A stretch of DNA of 64,000 nucleotides from assembly GCF_027568515.1 (NCBI RefSeq), contig NZ_JANKZF010000017.1, forward strand, positions 1-64,000, written 5' to 3'. A program made the position numbers and the translations under genes. Source of the stretch: Arthrobacter sp. HY1533 (GTDB lineage Bacteria; Actinomycetota; Actinomycetes; Actinomycetales; Micrococcaceae). How positions within the stretch are numbered: position 1 is the first letter of the stretch; every line of letters begins with the position of its first letter. Positions 16,823-24,322 of this stretch are shown piece by piece. A model generated the notes under the pieces. The model saw only the letters and a list, made by a program, of their open reading frames with translations. It did not search any database and was not told the origin of the DNA.

Positions 16823-17665
16823 CTACCCAGGCACCACAGGCTGTTGCAGCTCGGTGACCCAATTCTCCTCCGCTTCCGGGACGGAGACCATGTACACCTC
16901 ACGGCAGATGCCCGCGAGCTGGTAGCCGTTGCTGTCGATCCAGGCGTGGAGGGCCGCCCACGTTTCCCCAATGGCGGACGGCGAACCGTGGTGGACTGCC
17001 GTGGCGGCGAGCTCGACGGCGGGCAGGTCAACGATGCTGAAGCCGGCTTGGGATCCGGCGGGCAAGGCTGTGCCGGAATTGATGGGATACGCCGCGTTCG
17101 CCCGGGCGCCCTCCAGATCCCCTTGCTCGAGTGCCTCGTACGTGGCAACGGGGTTGGGTCCCAGGGCGATGCCCGCAGCAGACAGGTCGCGGCGGAGCTG
17201 CTCGAACAGCGGCCCGATGACCGGTCCGATGTTCTCGGGCCCAAACCCGGGTGCCACCGCGCTGGCCTGGGCGAGGTGGAGTTTGGGCAGCGGTTTCAGT
17301 GTGGGTGTGAACGTTGACATTGCTGGTTCCCCTTCTAGAAGACGGAGGCGCGCGTCGAGCCGGCGCAGGCGGGCTGCGTCGAGGTCGAGCTGCTGGCTGA
17401 GCTCCAGGCGCCGGGCGGCGAGCATTGCCAGCAGGGCGCTGCCGCGGCAATTGCCCTGCACAATCTGGGCCACCTCATCGAGCCTGAACCCGAGGTCCTT
17501 GTACGTGAGGATCTCACCAAGGACGGCGAACTGCGCACCCTGGTACCAGCGGTATCCCGTGAAGGGATCCACATGGGCCGGTGTGAGCAGGCCAATCTCG
17601 TCGTAGTGCCTGAGCATCCGAATGGACACCCTGCCAATTGACGCGAATTCTCCGATGCTGAACAT
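16823..17665 (-). CDS. MerR-family activator with GyrI-like effector domain
   Basis: This 280-residue protein has an N-terminal MerR winged helix (FSIGEFASIGRVSIRMLRHYDEIGLLTP), a coiled-coil dimerisation helix (about 75-115), and a C-terminal GyrI/BmrR-type ligand domain from about residue 125. Such proteins sense small hydrophobic compounds. The ATG at 17665 has GGAGG four bases upstream, so it is preferred over an in-frame ATG 15 bases earlier. The promoter has the family's long-spacer architecture (17684-17702). No obvious target gene is adjacent besides itself. Confidence 0.85.
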   Translation of the reverse strand: MFSIGEFASIGRVSIRMLRHYDEIGLLTPAHVDPFTGYRWYQGAQFAVLGEILTYKDLGFRLDEVAQIVQGNCRGSALLAMLAARRLELSQQLDLDAARLRRLDARLRLLEGEPAMSTFTPTLKPLPKLHLAQASAVAPGFGPENIGPVIGPLFEQLRRDLSAAGIALGPNPVATYEALEQGDLEGARANAAYPINSGTALPAGSQAGFSIVDLPAVELAATAVHHGSPSAIGETWAALHAWIDSNGYQLAGICREVYMVSVPEAEENWVTELQQPVVPG

Positions 17666-17683
17666 GATGCCTCCGAGCATTCC

Positions 17684-17702
17684 CCCTCACACCGTGTGAG
17701 GG
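17684..17702 (-). promoter_or_regulatory. MerR-type promoter and operator
   Basis: CCCTCACAC and GTGTGAGGG flank one base: a perfect 19-base palindrome. On the minus strand TTGACC overlaps its left edge and AATGCT follows after a 19-base spacer. Overlong spacers that a MerR protein twists into register are the family signature. This implies autoregulation. Confidence 0.75.
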
Positions 17703-17751
17703 TCAACCGCCTGTCCAAGAATCTGTATGTTCGTTGCTTGCCCCGCCGCCG

Positions 17752-18465
17752 CTAGGCGATGGCGCCGATCAGCGCCGTCAGCCCCAGCATGACGACGGCG
17801 AGGATCGGGAACAGCCACTGGGTCAGCAGCTCGAACCAACGGAACCGCGGCCGCGGCGCCGCATCCAAGGGGCCGGCGATGGCGTCGGCCGGGGTGCGGA
17901 GGGCGAACAGGGTTCCGATCACCGACAAGGCGACAAGCAGGGCGGCACTGGCCAGCAACAGTTCGCCGGGGGCCAGTGCCAGCAGTGCTTCACCGGCGTC
18001 CCGGGGTGCCAGGACCGCCGACAGCACGCCGGCGGCGCCGCCAACCACGGGAACGGCCACGAGCGCCCACGTGTTCCGGAGCAGGTGCGCCAGGTAGAGG
18101 GGCAAGGTCAGTGCCATCGCGGCCAGGACCAGCATGCAAGCCACTTGGGCCCCGCCCAGCAGGAGGGGCTCGCCGTTGATCCAGGGGGTCAGTGCCGAGG
18201 TGAAGATGAGAAACACCACCAGTGACGTGGTGCTCAGGGCCAGGCTCCCTTGAAGCTTCTCCGGCGGGGCAGCCATGCCCTCGGCGGCCAGCGCTGCCGC
18301 ATACTCCCGCGGCGTGCCAAAAGCATCTTCCGGGGCCTGCCCGGAGTCGGCCAGGAATTCCTGGACCGCGGCCAAAGTGTCTCCGATGGATTTGCCGGAA
18401 ACATTGTTCAGGCGGAGCTCCATGGTGAGGGCGTCGAGCCATTTCTTGTGATTTGCGGTCTTCAT
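17752..18465 (-). CDS. Multi-pass membrane protein, PadR partner
   Basis: This 237-residue protein starts at the ATG giving MKTANHKKWLDALTMEL, with GGAG ten bases upstream. The first 80 residues form a soluble helical region of the HAAS/DUF1700 kind (LRLNNVSGKSIGDTLAAVQEFL; FGTPREYAAAL). Six or so hydrophobic segments follow to the C-terminus. It begins 13 bases after the padR stop. PadR-plus-HAAS pairs are common in Gram-positive bacteria and act as envelope or toxin-stress modules. Exact function is unknown. Confidence 0.75.
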   Translation of the reverse strand: MKTANHKKWLDALTMELRLNNVSGKSIGDTLAAVQEFLADSGQAPEDAFGTPREYAAALAAEGMAAPPEKLQGSLALSTTSLVVFLIFTSALTPWINGEPLLLGGAQVACMLVLAAMALTLPLYLAHLLRNTWALVAVPVVGGAAGVLSAVLAPRDAGEALLALAPGELLLASAALLVALSVIGTLFALRTPADAIAGPLDAAPRPRFRWFELLTQWLFPILAVVMLGLTALIGAIA

Positions 18466-18478
18466 CGCTTGCTCCAGT

Positions 18479-18850
18479 TCAGGGTATTGACACTTGGCGG
18501 GGCGCAAATGCCGGGCCACCAAGGAATGCTGAGGTGCGGGATGTAAAGGCCGCCCACTGGCGGCGCTGGCGGTCCAGCTCCGCGTGGCCGGCCGGGGTCA
18601 ACGAAAAGTACTTGCGGCCGGGCCCTCCTTCTCCCGGACGCCATTCCACCTCCACCCAGCCCGCGGCTTCGAAGCGGGCCAGCAGCGGGTAGAGCGTGCC
18701 GCCCTTGAATGTCCCCAGCCCGGCCATTTCAAGCGCCGTGATGATGGCATAGCCGTACGTGGGGCCGTCCTGCAGGGCCGCCAGCGTGCACAGGCCCAGG
18801 GAGGCGCGGTTCCAGTCTCCGGGCCATGGTTCGTCTGTTGGGGAACTCAT
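18479..18850 (-). CDS. PadR-family transcriptional regulator
   Basis: This 123-residue protein has the PadR winged helix: LGLCTLAALQDGPTYGYAIITAL, KGGTLYPLLARFEAAGWV, and RKYFSLTPAGHAELDRQRRQW. It is first in a two-gene unit with the membrane protein at 17752. There is no ribosome site before the ATG, and a good promoter ends six bases upstream, so the mRNA is probably leaderless. Confidence 0.87.
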   Translation of the reverse strand: MSSPTDEPWPGDWNRASLGLCTLAALQDGPTYGYAIITALEMAGLGTFKGGTLYPLLARFEAAGWVEVEWRPGEGGPGRKYFSLTPAGHAELDRQRRQWAAFTSRTSAFLGGPAFAPRQVSIP

Positions 18851-18885
18851 AGCTAGATAGTATGTCTAACTAGATAGCGTGACAA
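18851..18885 (-). promoter_or_regulatory. Leaderless padR promoter with repeated CTATCTAG
   Basis: On the minus strand TTGTCA (18880-18885), a 17-base spacer and TACTAT (18857-18862) are followed by only six bases before the start codon. CTATCTAG occurs twice across the element, flanking a TTAGACAT segment, and may be the PadR operator. Confidence 0.65.
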
Positions 18886-18900
18886 GCTCCAAATGCAAAA

Positions 18901-18956
18901 GGCCCGGGTCCCGGCGAGCTCAACCATTGCTGGTCGAGCCCGCCGGGACCCGGGCC
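18901..18956. terminator. REP-type terminator after the GntR gene
   Basis: Perfect 16-base arms (18901-18916 and 18941-18956; GGCCCGGGTCCCGGCG) enclose a REP-like core. TTTTGC follows on the minus strand, the direction of the GntR gene that ends 12 bases away. Confidence 0.75.
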
Positions 18957-18967
18957 GGGCGGAAAAT

Positions 18968-19639
18968 CTACAGGGCCTGGCGCAGCCAGTGCTCCACGCC
19001 GCTGATGTGGACGGTCAGAAGAGCCTTGGCCAGGTCGGCATCGCCGCGTTCCAGGGCCTCGATGATGGCCGTGTGTTCGGACAGCGTGCGGTCCACGGCC
19101 TTCTCCTGTGTGAGTCCGCGCCAGATGCGGGCCCGGACGGTGCTGCTGGAGAGCGCGTCCAGGACGCTGGCCAGGTAGGCGTTGTCCGCTGCGGCCGTGA
19201 TGAGGCTGTGGAAGATGAGGTCGTGCTCCACCAGGTCCTCGACGCTGGTGTCCACGTCAACACTGTCCAAGGTGGCGCGCAGGGCGGTGAGCTGTTCGGG
19301 GGTGATGCGGCCGGCGGCTATGGCTGCTGCGGCGGGCTCCAGGATCCGCCGGACCTCGAAGATGTCCAGGATGGTCTCGTCCTTGTGTAGGTCCACGATG
19401 AACGTCATGGCCTCGGTGAGCAGCTTCGGCTCCAGGCTTGTCACGTAGGTTCCGTCGCCGCGGCGCACATCCAGGACACGGATGATTTCCAGCGCCTTGA
19501 CGGCCTCGCGCAGGGAGCTGCGGGACAGTCCCAGCTTCTCGCTGAGTTCCTTCTCCGGTGGCAGGCGTTCGCCAGCCGAAAGTTCCCCTGAGAGGATCAT
19601 GTCCTTGATCTTGGTGATTGCTTCGTCTGTTACGGCCAT
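18968..19639 (-). CDS. FadR-type GntR regulator, candidate fucose regulator
   Basis: This 223-residue protein has an N-terminal GntR winged helix (ERLPPEKELSEKLGLSRSSLREAVKALE, about 23-50) and an FCD ligand-binding domain (IFEVRRILEPAAAAIAA; DLIFHSLITAAADNAYL; SEHTAIIEALERGDADLA) with the usual metal-binding histidines. FCD regulators usually sense sugar acids or carboxylates. Upstream of its start lies a site sharing the whole left half of the fucose operator. It is about 3 kb from the island, with unrelated genes between. The link to fucose is therefore inferred. Confidence 0.85.
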   Translation of the reverse strand: MAVTDEAITKIKDMILSGELSAGERLPPEKELSEKLGLSRSSLREAVKALEIIRVLDVRRGDGTYVTSLEPKLLTEAMTFIVDLHKDETILDIFEVRRILEPAAAAIAAGRITPEQLTALRATLDSVDVDTSVEDLVEHDLIFHSLITAAADNAYLASVLDALSSSTVRARIWRGLTQEKAVDRTLSEHTAIIEALERGDADLAKALLTVHISGVEHWLRQAL

Positions 19640-19650
19640 GAAGCAAGTCT

Positions 19651-19665
19651 AATGGTCTGATGTTT
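19651..19665 (-). promoter_or_regulatory. Possible autoregulatory site resembling the fucose operator
   Basis: On the minus strand AAACATCAGACCATT matches the fucose operator AAACATCGGATGTTT at 11 of 15 positions, including the complete left half. It ends 12 bases before the GntR start codon. The weak right half keeps confidence low. Confidence 0.4.
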
Positions 19666-19719
19666 GTTTCCGGCTGAATTTTTGCCACTGTGACGGATTG
19701 CTCGTCCGGCCGGGCAGAC

Positions 19720-19753
19720 AAAAATGCGCCCCTCGACGAATCGAGAGGCGCAT
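19720..19753 (-). terminator. Terminator of tRNA-Ser(GCU)
   Basis: The 13-base stem (19724-19736 with 19741-19753, one mismatch) has a CGAA loop and is followed on the minus strand by a T-tract. It lies 4 bases after the tRNA CCA end. Confidence 0.85.
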
Positions 19754-19757
19754 CATT

Positions 19758-19848
19758 TGGCGGAGACGGGGGGATTTGAACCCCCGGTGGAGTTGTGCCC
19801 CACACTTCATTAGCAGTGAAGCCCATTCGGCCGCTCTGGCACGTCTCC
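19758..19848 (-). tRNA. tRNA-Ser (anticodon GCU)
   Basis: This is a 91-nt type II tRNA. The acceptor stem GGAGACG/CGTCTCC, the loop CTGCTAA with anticodon GCT, a long variable arm and a GTTCAAATC T-loop are all present. The 3' CCA is encoded. Confidence 0.96.
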
Positions 19849-19963
19849 AGCGCTGGTCAAGGTAGAAGCCCCCAACCAGCATCCCAAACTTTACCCAGTA
19901 GAGGGCCCTCAAAGCAAAACGACGGCCGGGGTGGACCCGAGTGAGTCACCGTCGATGGCCGAA

Positions 19964-22081
19964 TCACAGCCCGCCGGTCAGCGCCCGCCACAGGAATTCA
20001 TGGGATGCCGTGTGCAGCCGGGCCGCCTGTTCATTGTTGCCGGCACCGGCATGCCCGCCCTCCAGAGCCTCGTGGAACCACACGGGAGCGCCCATGGCTT
20101 CCATCCGGGCCGCCATCTTCCGGGCTTGGACAGGCCCCACCCTGTCATCGGATGTCGCAGTCCAGATAAACGTGGCCGGATACTTCACCCCGGGGCGCAG
20201 CAGGTGGTACGGCGAGAATGTGCTGATGAATTCCCACTGCTCCGGCACATCCGGGTCGCCGTACTCGGCTATCCACGACGCCCCGGCCGACAGCTTTGTG
20301 TAGCGGCGCATGTCCAGCAGGGGCACCCCGCACGACACCGCCCCAAACAGCTCCGGGTACTGCGTGAGCATGTTGCCCACCAGCAGCCCGCCGTTGCTGC
20401 CGCCAGCACAACCCAGCCGCGCGGGCTGCGCCACCCCGCGCGCCGACAGGTCTCGCGCCACGGCGGCAAAGTCCTCATACGCACGGTGCCGCTTCTCCTG
20501 CAGCGCGGCCGTGTGCCAGCTGGGCCCGTATTCGCCGCCGCCGCGGATGTTCGCCACCACGTACACGCCGCCGCGCTCCAGCCAGGTGCGCCCCACCGCG
20601 CCGCTGTACGACGGCGTCCGCGAGACCTCGAAGCCGCCGTAGCCGCCCAGCAGCGTGGGGTTCCCGCCGTCGAGCACCAGGTCCTTGGGGCCAACCTGGA
20701 AGTAGGGCACGCGGGTGCCGTCTGCTGAGGTGGCAAAGTGCTGCTCCACGCTGTAGTTCCCCGCGTTGAAGAACTGCGGCGACTCCCTGACCAGCGCCGC
20801 CGGCTCGCCAGCGGTGCCGCGGGGGCCCAGCGTGCCGCGGTAAACCGTGGCGGGGGTGAGGAAGCCCGTGGCGATGAGCCAGTACTCGTTGCCGGCGCCG
20901 GGGTTGGCCGGGTCGGTGTCCTCGCTGTCCACGGCATAGGCATCCACGGAGTGCAGGGGCGGGCACGCATCCAGCTCGGATGCGGCCCAGTTGGCGGCAG
21001 GGTCCACCACCAGGATTTTGGAGGAGACATCGGAAAGCAGGTTCAGCAACAGGAAGTCCCTGGTCCAGCTCCAGGACTGCAGCGACTCTGCCGGGGTCGG
21101 GGCAAAAATGGTGTGGAGGTCCCGGCTGCCGGCCAGGAAGGCGTCCAGGCCGATGGACAGCAGGGTGCCGGCGGCATGGACGGTCCCGCCCACCGCCCAC
21201 TCGGTGCGCGGGCGCAGCAGCAGCCATTCATGGTGGAGCGAGACGGCCATGTCGTCGGGGACGTCGATGTGCACCCAGTCATCACCCACGCGCAGGTAGC
21301 TGCGGCTTTTGAAGAAGTCCAGCACGTCGTGGGCCACATCTCGCTCAAAGCCGGGGGTGCTGCTGTGGACCACGCCGGCGCTGAGGTGGTCCAACGGAAC
21401 CGAGAAGAGTGGTTCCGTGGCGGCCAGCTGTTCCAGCGTTTCGCCGCGGTGCAGCGCACGGGAAGCCGCCGGGTAGGAGGACGCCGTCATGGAGCCGGCG
21501 CCGGTGTCCGTTCCCACGTACAGGGTGTCGGCATCGCGCCAGCTCAGCCGTGTCTTGGCCGCGGGCAGGGCAAAGCCGCCGGGCACAAAGGTGCGGGCGT
21601 CGACGTCGAACTCGCGGTAGGCCACGGCGTCGCCGCCGTCGGGGGAGAGGGCCACCATGGCCAGGCGGTACTCCTCCCCGGGGGCCGGGCGCAGGAACTG
21701 GGCACCGGCCCAGAGCCATGTGGCGCCCTCCTCGGCGCACAGCGCGTCCACATCCAGCAGCACCTCCCACTCGGGGGCGTCGCCCAGGTAACTTTCCCAC
21801 GTGGTCCGGCGCCACAGCCCGCGGGGATTCGCCCCGTCGCGCCAAAAGTTGTAGTACCAGCTGCCGCGTTTGGCCACCATGGCGATCCTGTCGCTGGAAT
21901 CCAGCACCTGAAGGACCCGGGACTCCAGCGCGGTGTATGCCGGGTTCACCAGCGCGGCGTCGGTGCGGGCATTGCGCTCGCGGACCCAGTCCATGGCGTC
22001 GTCGCCGTGGATGTCCTCGAGCCACAGGAATTCGTCGGCCGGCTGCGGGGCAATGGCCGGGGGCGCAATGGTGTCAGTCAT
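19964..22081 (-). CDS. Prolyl oligopeptidase family serine peptidase
   Basis: This 705-residue S9A-type peptidase cleaves after proline in short peptides. The N-terminal part (about 1-400) is the beta-propeller gate, opening DEFLWLEDIHGDDAMDWVRERN, the hallmark of the family. The C-terminal alpha/beta hydrolase has the nucleophile in CAGGSNGGLLVG, aspartate in TSDDRVGP and histidine in EGGHAGAGN. No signal peptide is seen, so it is probably cytoplasmic. It is divergent from the FAD protein gene. Confidence 0.92.
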   Translation of the reverse strand: MTDTIAPPAIAPQPADEFLWLEDIHGDDAMDWVRERNARTDAALVNPAYTALESRVLQVLDSSDRIAMVAKRGSWYYNFWRDGANPRGLWRRTTWESYLGDAPEWEVLLDVDALCAEEGATWLWAGAQFLRPAPGEEYRLAMVALSPDGGDAVAYREFDVDARTFVPGGFALPAAKTRLSWRDADTLYVGTDTGAGSMTASSYPAASRALHRGETLEQLAATEPLFSVPLDHLSAGVVHSSTPGFERDVAHDVLDFFKSRSYLRVGDDWVHIDVPDDMAVSLHHEWLLLRPRTEWAVGGTVHAAGTLLSIGLDAFLAGSRDLHTIFAPTPAESLQSWSWTRDFLLLNLLSDVSSKILVVDPAANWAASELDACPPLHSVDAYAVDSEDTDPANPGAGNEYWLIATGFLTPATVYRGTLGPRGTAGEPAALVRESPQFFNAGNYSVEQHFATSADGTRVPYFQVGPKDLVLDGGNPTLLGGYGGFEVSRTPSYSGAVGRTWLERGGVYVVANIRGGGEYGPSWHTAALQEKRHRAYEDFAAVARDLSARGVAQPARLGCAGGSNGGLLVGNMLTQYPELFGAVSCGVPLLDMRRYTKLSAGASWIAEYGDPDVPEQWEFISTFSPYHLLRPGVKYPATFIWTATSDDRVGPVQARKMAARMEAMGAPVWFHEALEGGHAGAGNNEQAARLHTASHEFLWRALTGGL

Positions 22082-22151
22082 GGCACCATCCTAGGCACCG
22101 CAAGCCCATGCGCGGCCCTGTTCCGTTCTGCGCTGAACTCCGGCCGGGATC

Positions 22152-22174
22152 GGCGCATGACACTGTTATGCGCC
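22152..22174. promoter_or_regulatory. Inverted repeat in a divergent promoter region
   Basis: GGCGCAT and ATGCGCC are separated by nine bases, midway between the two divergent genes at 22081 and 22255. It could be an operator. TAAGCT at 22243-22248 lies six bases before the GTG start of the rightward gene and fits a -10 element of a leaderless promoter. Confidence 0.35.
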
Positions 22175-22254
22175 AATGCCGCCGTGAGTTGCCCGCAGAA
22201 CAGTGCAGGCACAGGACAAGGGGCAGGGCGCTCCCCATCGGTTAAGCTCAAGGG

Positions 22255-24201
22255 GTGGAATCCTTGGGTGTGCAGACGGTGGCAATTGTTGGGGCGGGGC
22301 CCCGCGGGACCTCCGTCATGGAACGCCTGCTGGCCCGCCGCGCGGCAGGCAACGGAGCCGCCGGTGACCTGCACATCCACCTGATCGACCCCTTTCCGCC
22401 GGGGGCCGGGCACGTGTGGCGCACGGAGCAGTCGCGCCTGTACCTGATGAACACCCAGAGCTTTTTCCCCACGCTGATCCCTGACCAGGGCGTCGACGCA
22501 GCCCCAGTGGCGGGCCGCACCTTCAACGAATGGCGTGCACTTCAGCGCGAAACACCATGGCAAGAGCTCAGCGAGGGAGACCGCGCGGAGCTGGCCGGCT
22601 TGGAAGCCACAAACTTTCCCAGCCGCGCGCTTTACGGCCGCTACCTCAGCTGGTGCTTCCAACAACTGGGCGAAAACCTGCCCGACGGCGTGAGCCTCAC
22701 AGTCCACACCACCGAGGCAACGCGGGTGGCCCGCAACCACACCGAAGGCGGCTTCGACGTGGTGCTGCTGGACGGTGGCAGGCTGCACGCGGACCGGGTG
22801 GTCCTGGCCCTGGGGCATGTGGAGTCCCGGCTCAGCCCGGCACAGCGCGAACTGCGCGAAGACGCCGGCACGCACGGCCTCAGCTACCTGCCCCCGGCCG
22901 TCCCCAACGACGTGGACTGGGACAGGCTGCCCGCCGGCGAAACCGTGCTGGTGCGCGGCATGGGGCTGAACTTTTTCGACGTCCTGGGACAGCTGACCGA
23001 GGGGCGTGGCGGCCGCTTCGAGGACACGGGCCTCCCTGCCGGGGAGGCTCTGCGCTATGTGGCCTCGGGCCGCGAACCTGTAATTGTCGGGGCCTCGCGC
23101 CGGGGGACGCCGTACCGGGCCAAGGCGGAGCTGGAGAGCTACTACCCGGCCAGCGTGGCCCTGCGCTTCCTGGGCGAAGATGCCGTCGCGGCGATCCGGG
23201 CCATGGGCGCCACCGCCGGTTTTGACCACGACATCTGGCCGCTGCTGCACCGCGACACCCTGTGGGCCTACTACACAACGCTGGCCCGCACGCGCCCCGA
23301 GGCCGTCTCGCCCAGTCTCCTGCCGGAGCTGGATGCGTTGCTGCATGAAGGGCTCGACGGCGGCGACCCGGGCTGGGCGGCACGCCTGAAGGAGCTGCTG
23401 GGGAGCCTCGTGCAGGACGGACATGTCCTGGATTTGCAGGGGCTGGCCCGGCCGCTGTCCCGGCACCCGCTGCGCCAGGGCGCCGGGCAACGTTTCCCTT
23501 CGCACGCCGCCATGGACGCGGCCGTGCTGGACTACCTGGCGGCCGACGCCGCCGGCTCGGCCCGCGGCGAGGACGACCCCGTCAAGATGGCCATCGGCGC
23601 ACTCAACGCGGGGCGGGCCATTGTGAAGTCGCTCGTGGCCGACCGCGGCATCACCCAGGGCTCGTGGCTGGGGGAACTGCGCGGCTGGTTCGAGGGATTT
23701 GTCGAGGGGCTGGCCAGCGGGCCGCCCGCCGTGAGGGTCGAACAACTCGCGGCGCTCGTGCGTGCGGGGGTGGTCCACTTTGCCGGGCCCGACCCCGTGT
23801 TCCGCATCCAGCACGGCGTCTTCACCGCCAGCTCGCCCTGGGTGGCAGACGCCCCGTGGGAGGCCCGCCACCTCGTGGAGGCGCTGGCCCCCGCCAACAA
23901 TGTGCAGATCAGCGCCTCGCCGCTGCTGCGCAAGCTCCTCCAGGACGGGCTGGTGCGACCGCGCACCATGCTGGCCTCCGACGGCGAACCCGTCGTGACC
24001 AGCGGGCTGGACGTCACCGCCCCGCCCTACCGGCCGCTCGATGGAACGGGCGCCCCGGTGGAGGGCCTGTACGTCCTGGGCCTGCAGCTGTCCTCGGTGC
24101 AGTGGGGGACGGCCATCGCCGCCGAGGCCTCGGCCAAGTACCGCAGCGGCTACCGCACAGTGGTGGACTCGGACGCCATCGCGGCAGACATCCTGGGCTG
24201 A
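22255..24201 (+). CDS. FAD/NAD(P)-binding oxidoreductase-like protein
   Basis: This 648-residue protein opens with a dinucleotide-binding fold, VAIVGAGPRGTSVMERLL (about 8-25), then PFPPGAGHVWRTEQ and a large NAD_binding_9-type region with VVLALGHVES. A second glycine-rich strand, ETVLVRGMGLNFFDVL, is near 230. The C-terminus YVLGLQLSSVQWGTAIAAE resembles the closing FAD segment of amine-oxidase-like folds. Function is unknown; related actinobacterial proteins are annotated only by fold. The GTG start lacks a ribosome site and is probably leaderless; the next in-frame ATG is at residue 22. Confidence 0.75.
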   Translation: MESLGVQTVAIVGAGPRGTSVMERLLARRAAGNGAAGDLHIHLIDPFPPGAGHVWRTEQSRLYLMNTQSFFPTLIPDQGVDAAPVAGRTFNEWRALQRETPWQELSEGDRAELAGLEATNFPSRALYGRYLSWCFQQLGENLPDGVSLTVHTTEATRVARNHTEGGFDVVLLDGGRLHADRVVLALGHVESRLSPAQRELREDAGTHGLSYLPPAVPNDVDWDRLPAGETVLVRGMGLNFFDVLGQLTEGRGGRFEDTGLPAGEALRYVASGREPVIVGASRRGTPYRAKAELESYYPASVALRFLGEDAVAAIRAMGATAGFDHDIWPLLHRDTLWAYYTTLARTRPEAVSPSLLPELDALLHEGLDGGDPGWAARLKELLGSLVQDGHVLDLQGLARPLSRHPLRQGAGQRFPSHAAMDAAVLDYLAADAAGSARGEDDPVKMAIGALNAGRAIVKSLVADRGITQGSWLGELRGWFEGFVEGLASGPPAVRVEQLAALVRAGVVHFAGPDPVFRIQHGVFTASSPWVADAPWEARHLVEALAPANNVQISASPLLRKLLQDGLVRPRTMLASDGEPVVTSGLDVTAPPYRPLDGTGAPVEGLYVLGLQLSSVQWGTAIAAEASAKYRSGYRTVVDSDAIAADILG

Positions 24202-24260
24202 GCCGCACGCCTGGGCTGAACCGCCCAGCAACCCAGCGGCAAATCTGCGGCAAAAACAGA

Positions 24261-24310
24261 AAGGGTCCCGCCATGCCCGACCACCTGTGGTCGAGCCTGA
24301 CGGGACCCTT
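24261..24310. terminator. Bidirectional REP-type terminator
   Basis: Arms AAGGGTCCCG (24261-24270) and CGGGACCCTT (24301-24310) enclose an inner GACCAC/GTGGTC pair. It lies between two convergent genes, with an A-rich left flank and TTCTTGCTTT on the right, so it can act in both directions. Confidence 0.7.
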
Positions 24311-24322
24311 CTTGCTTTGACC

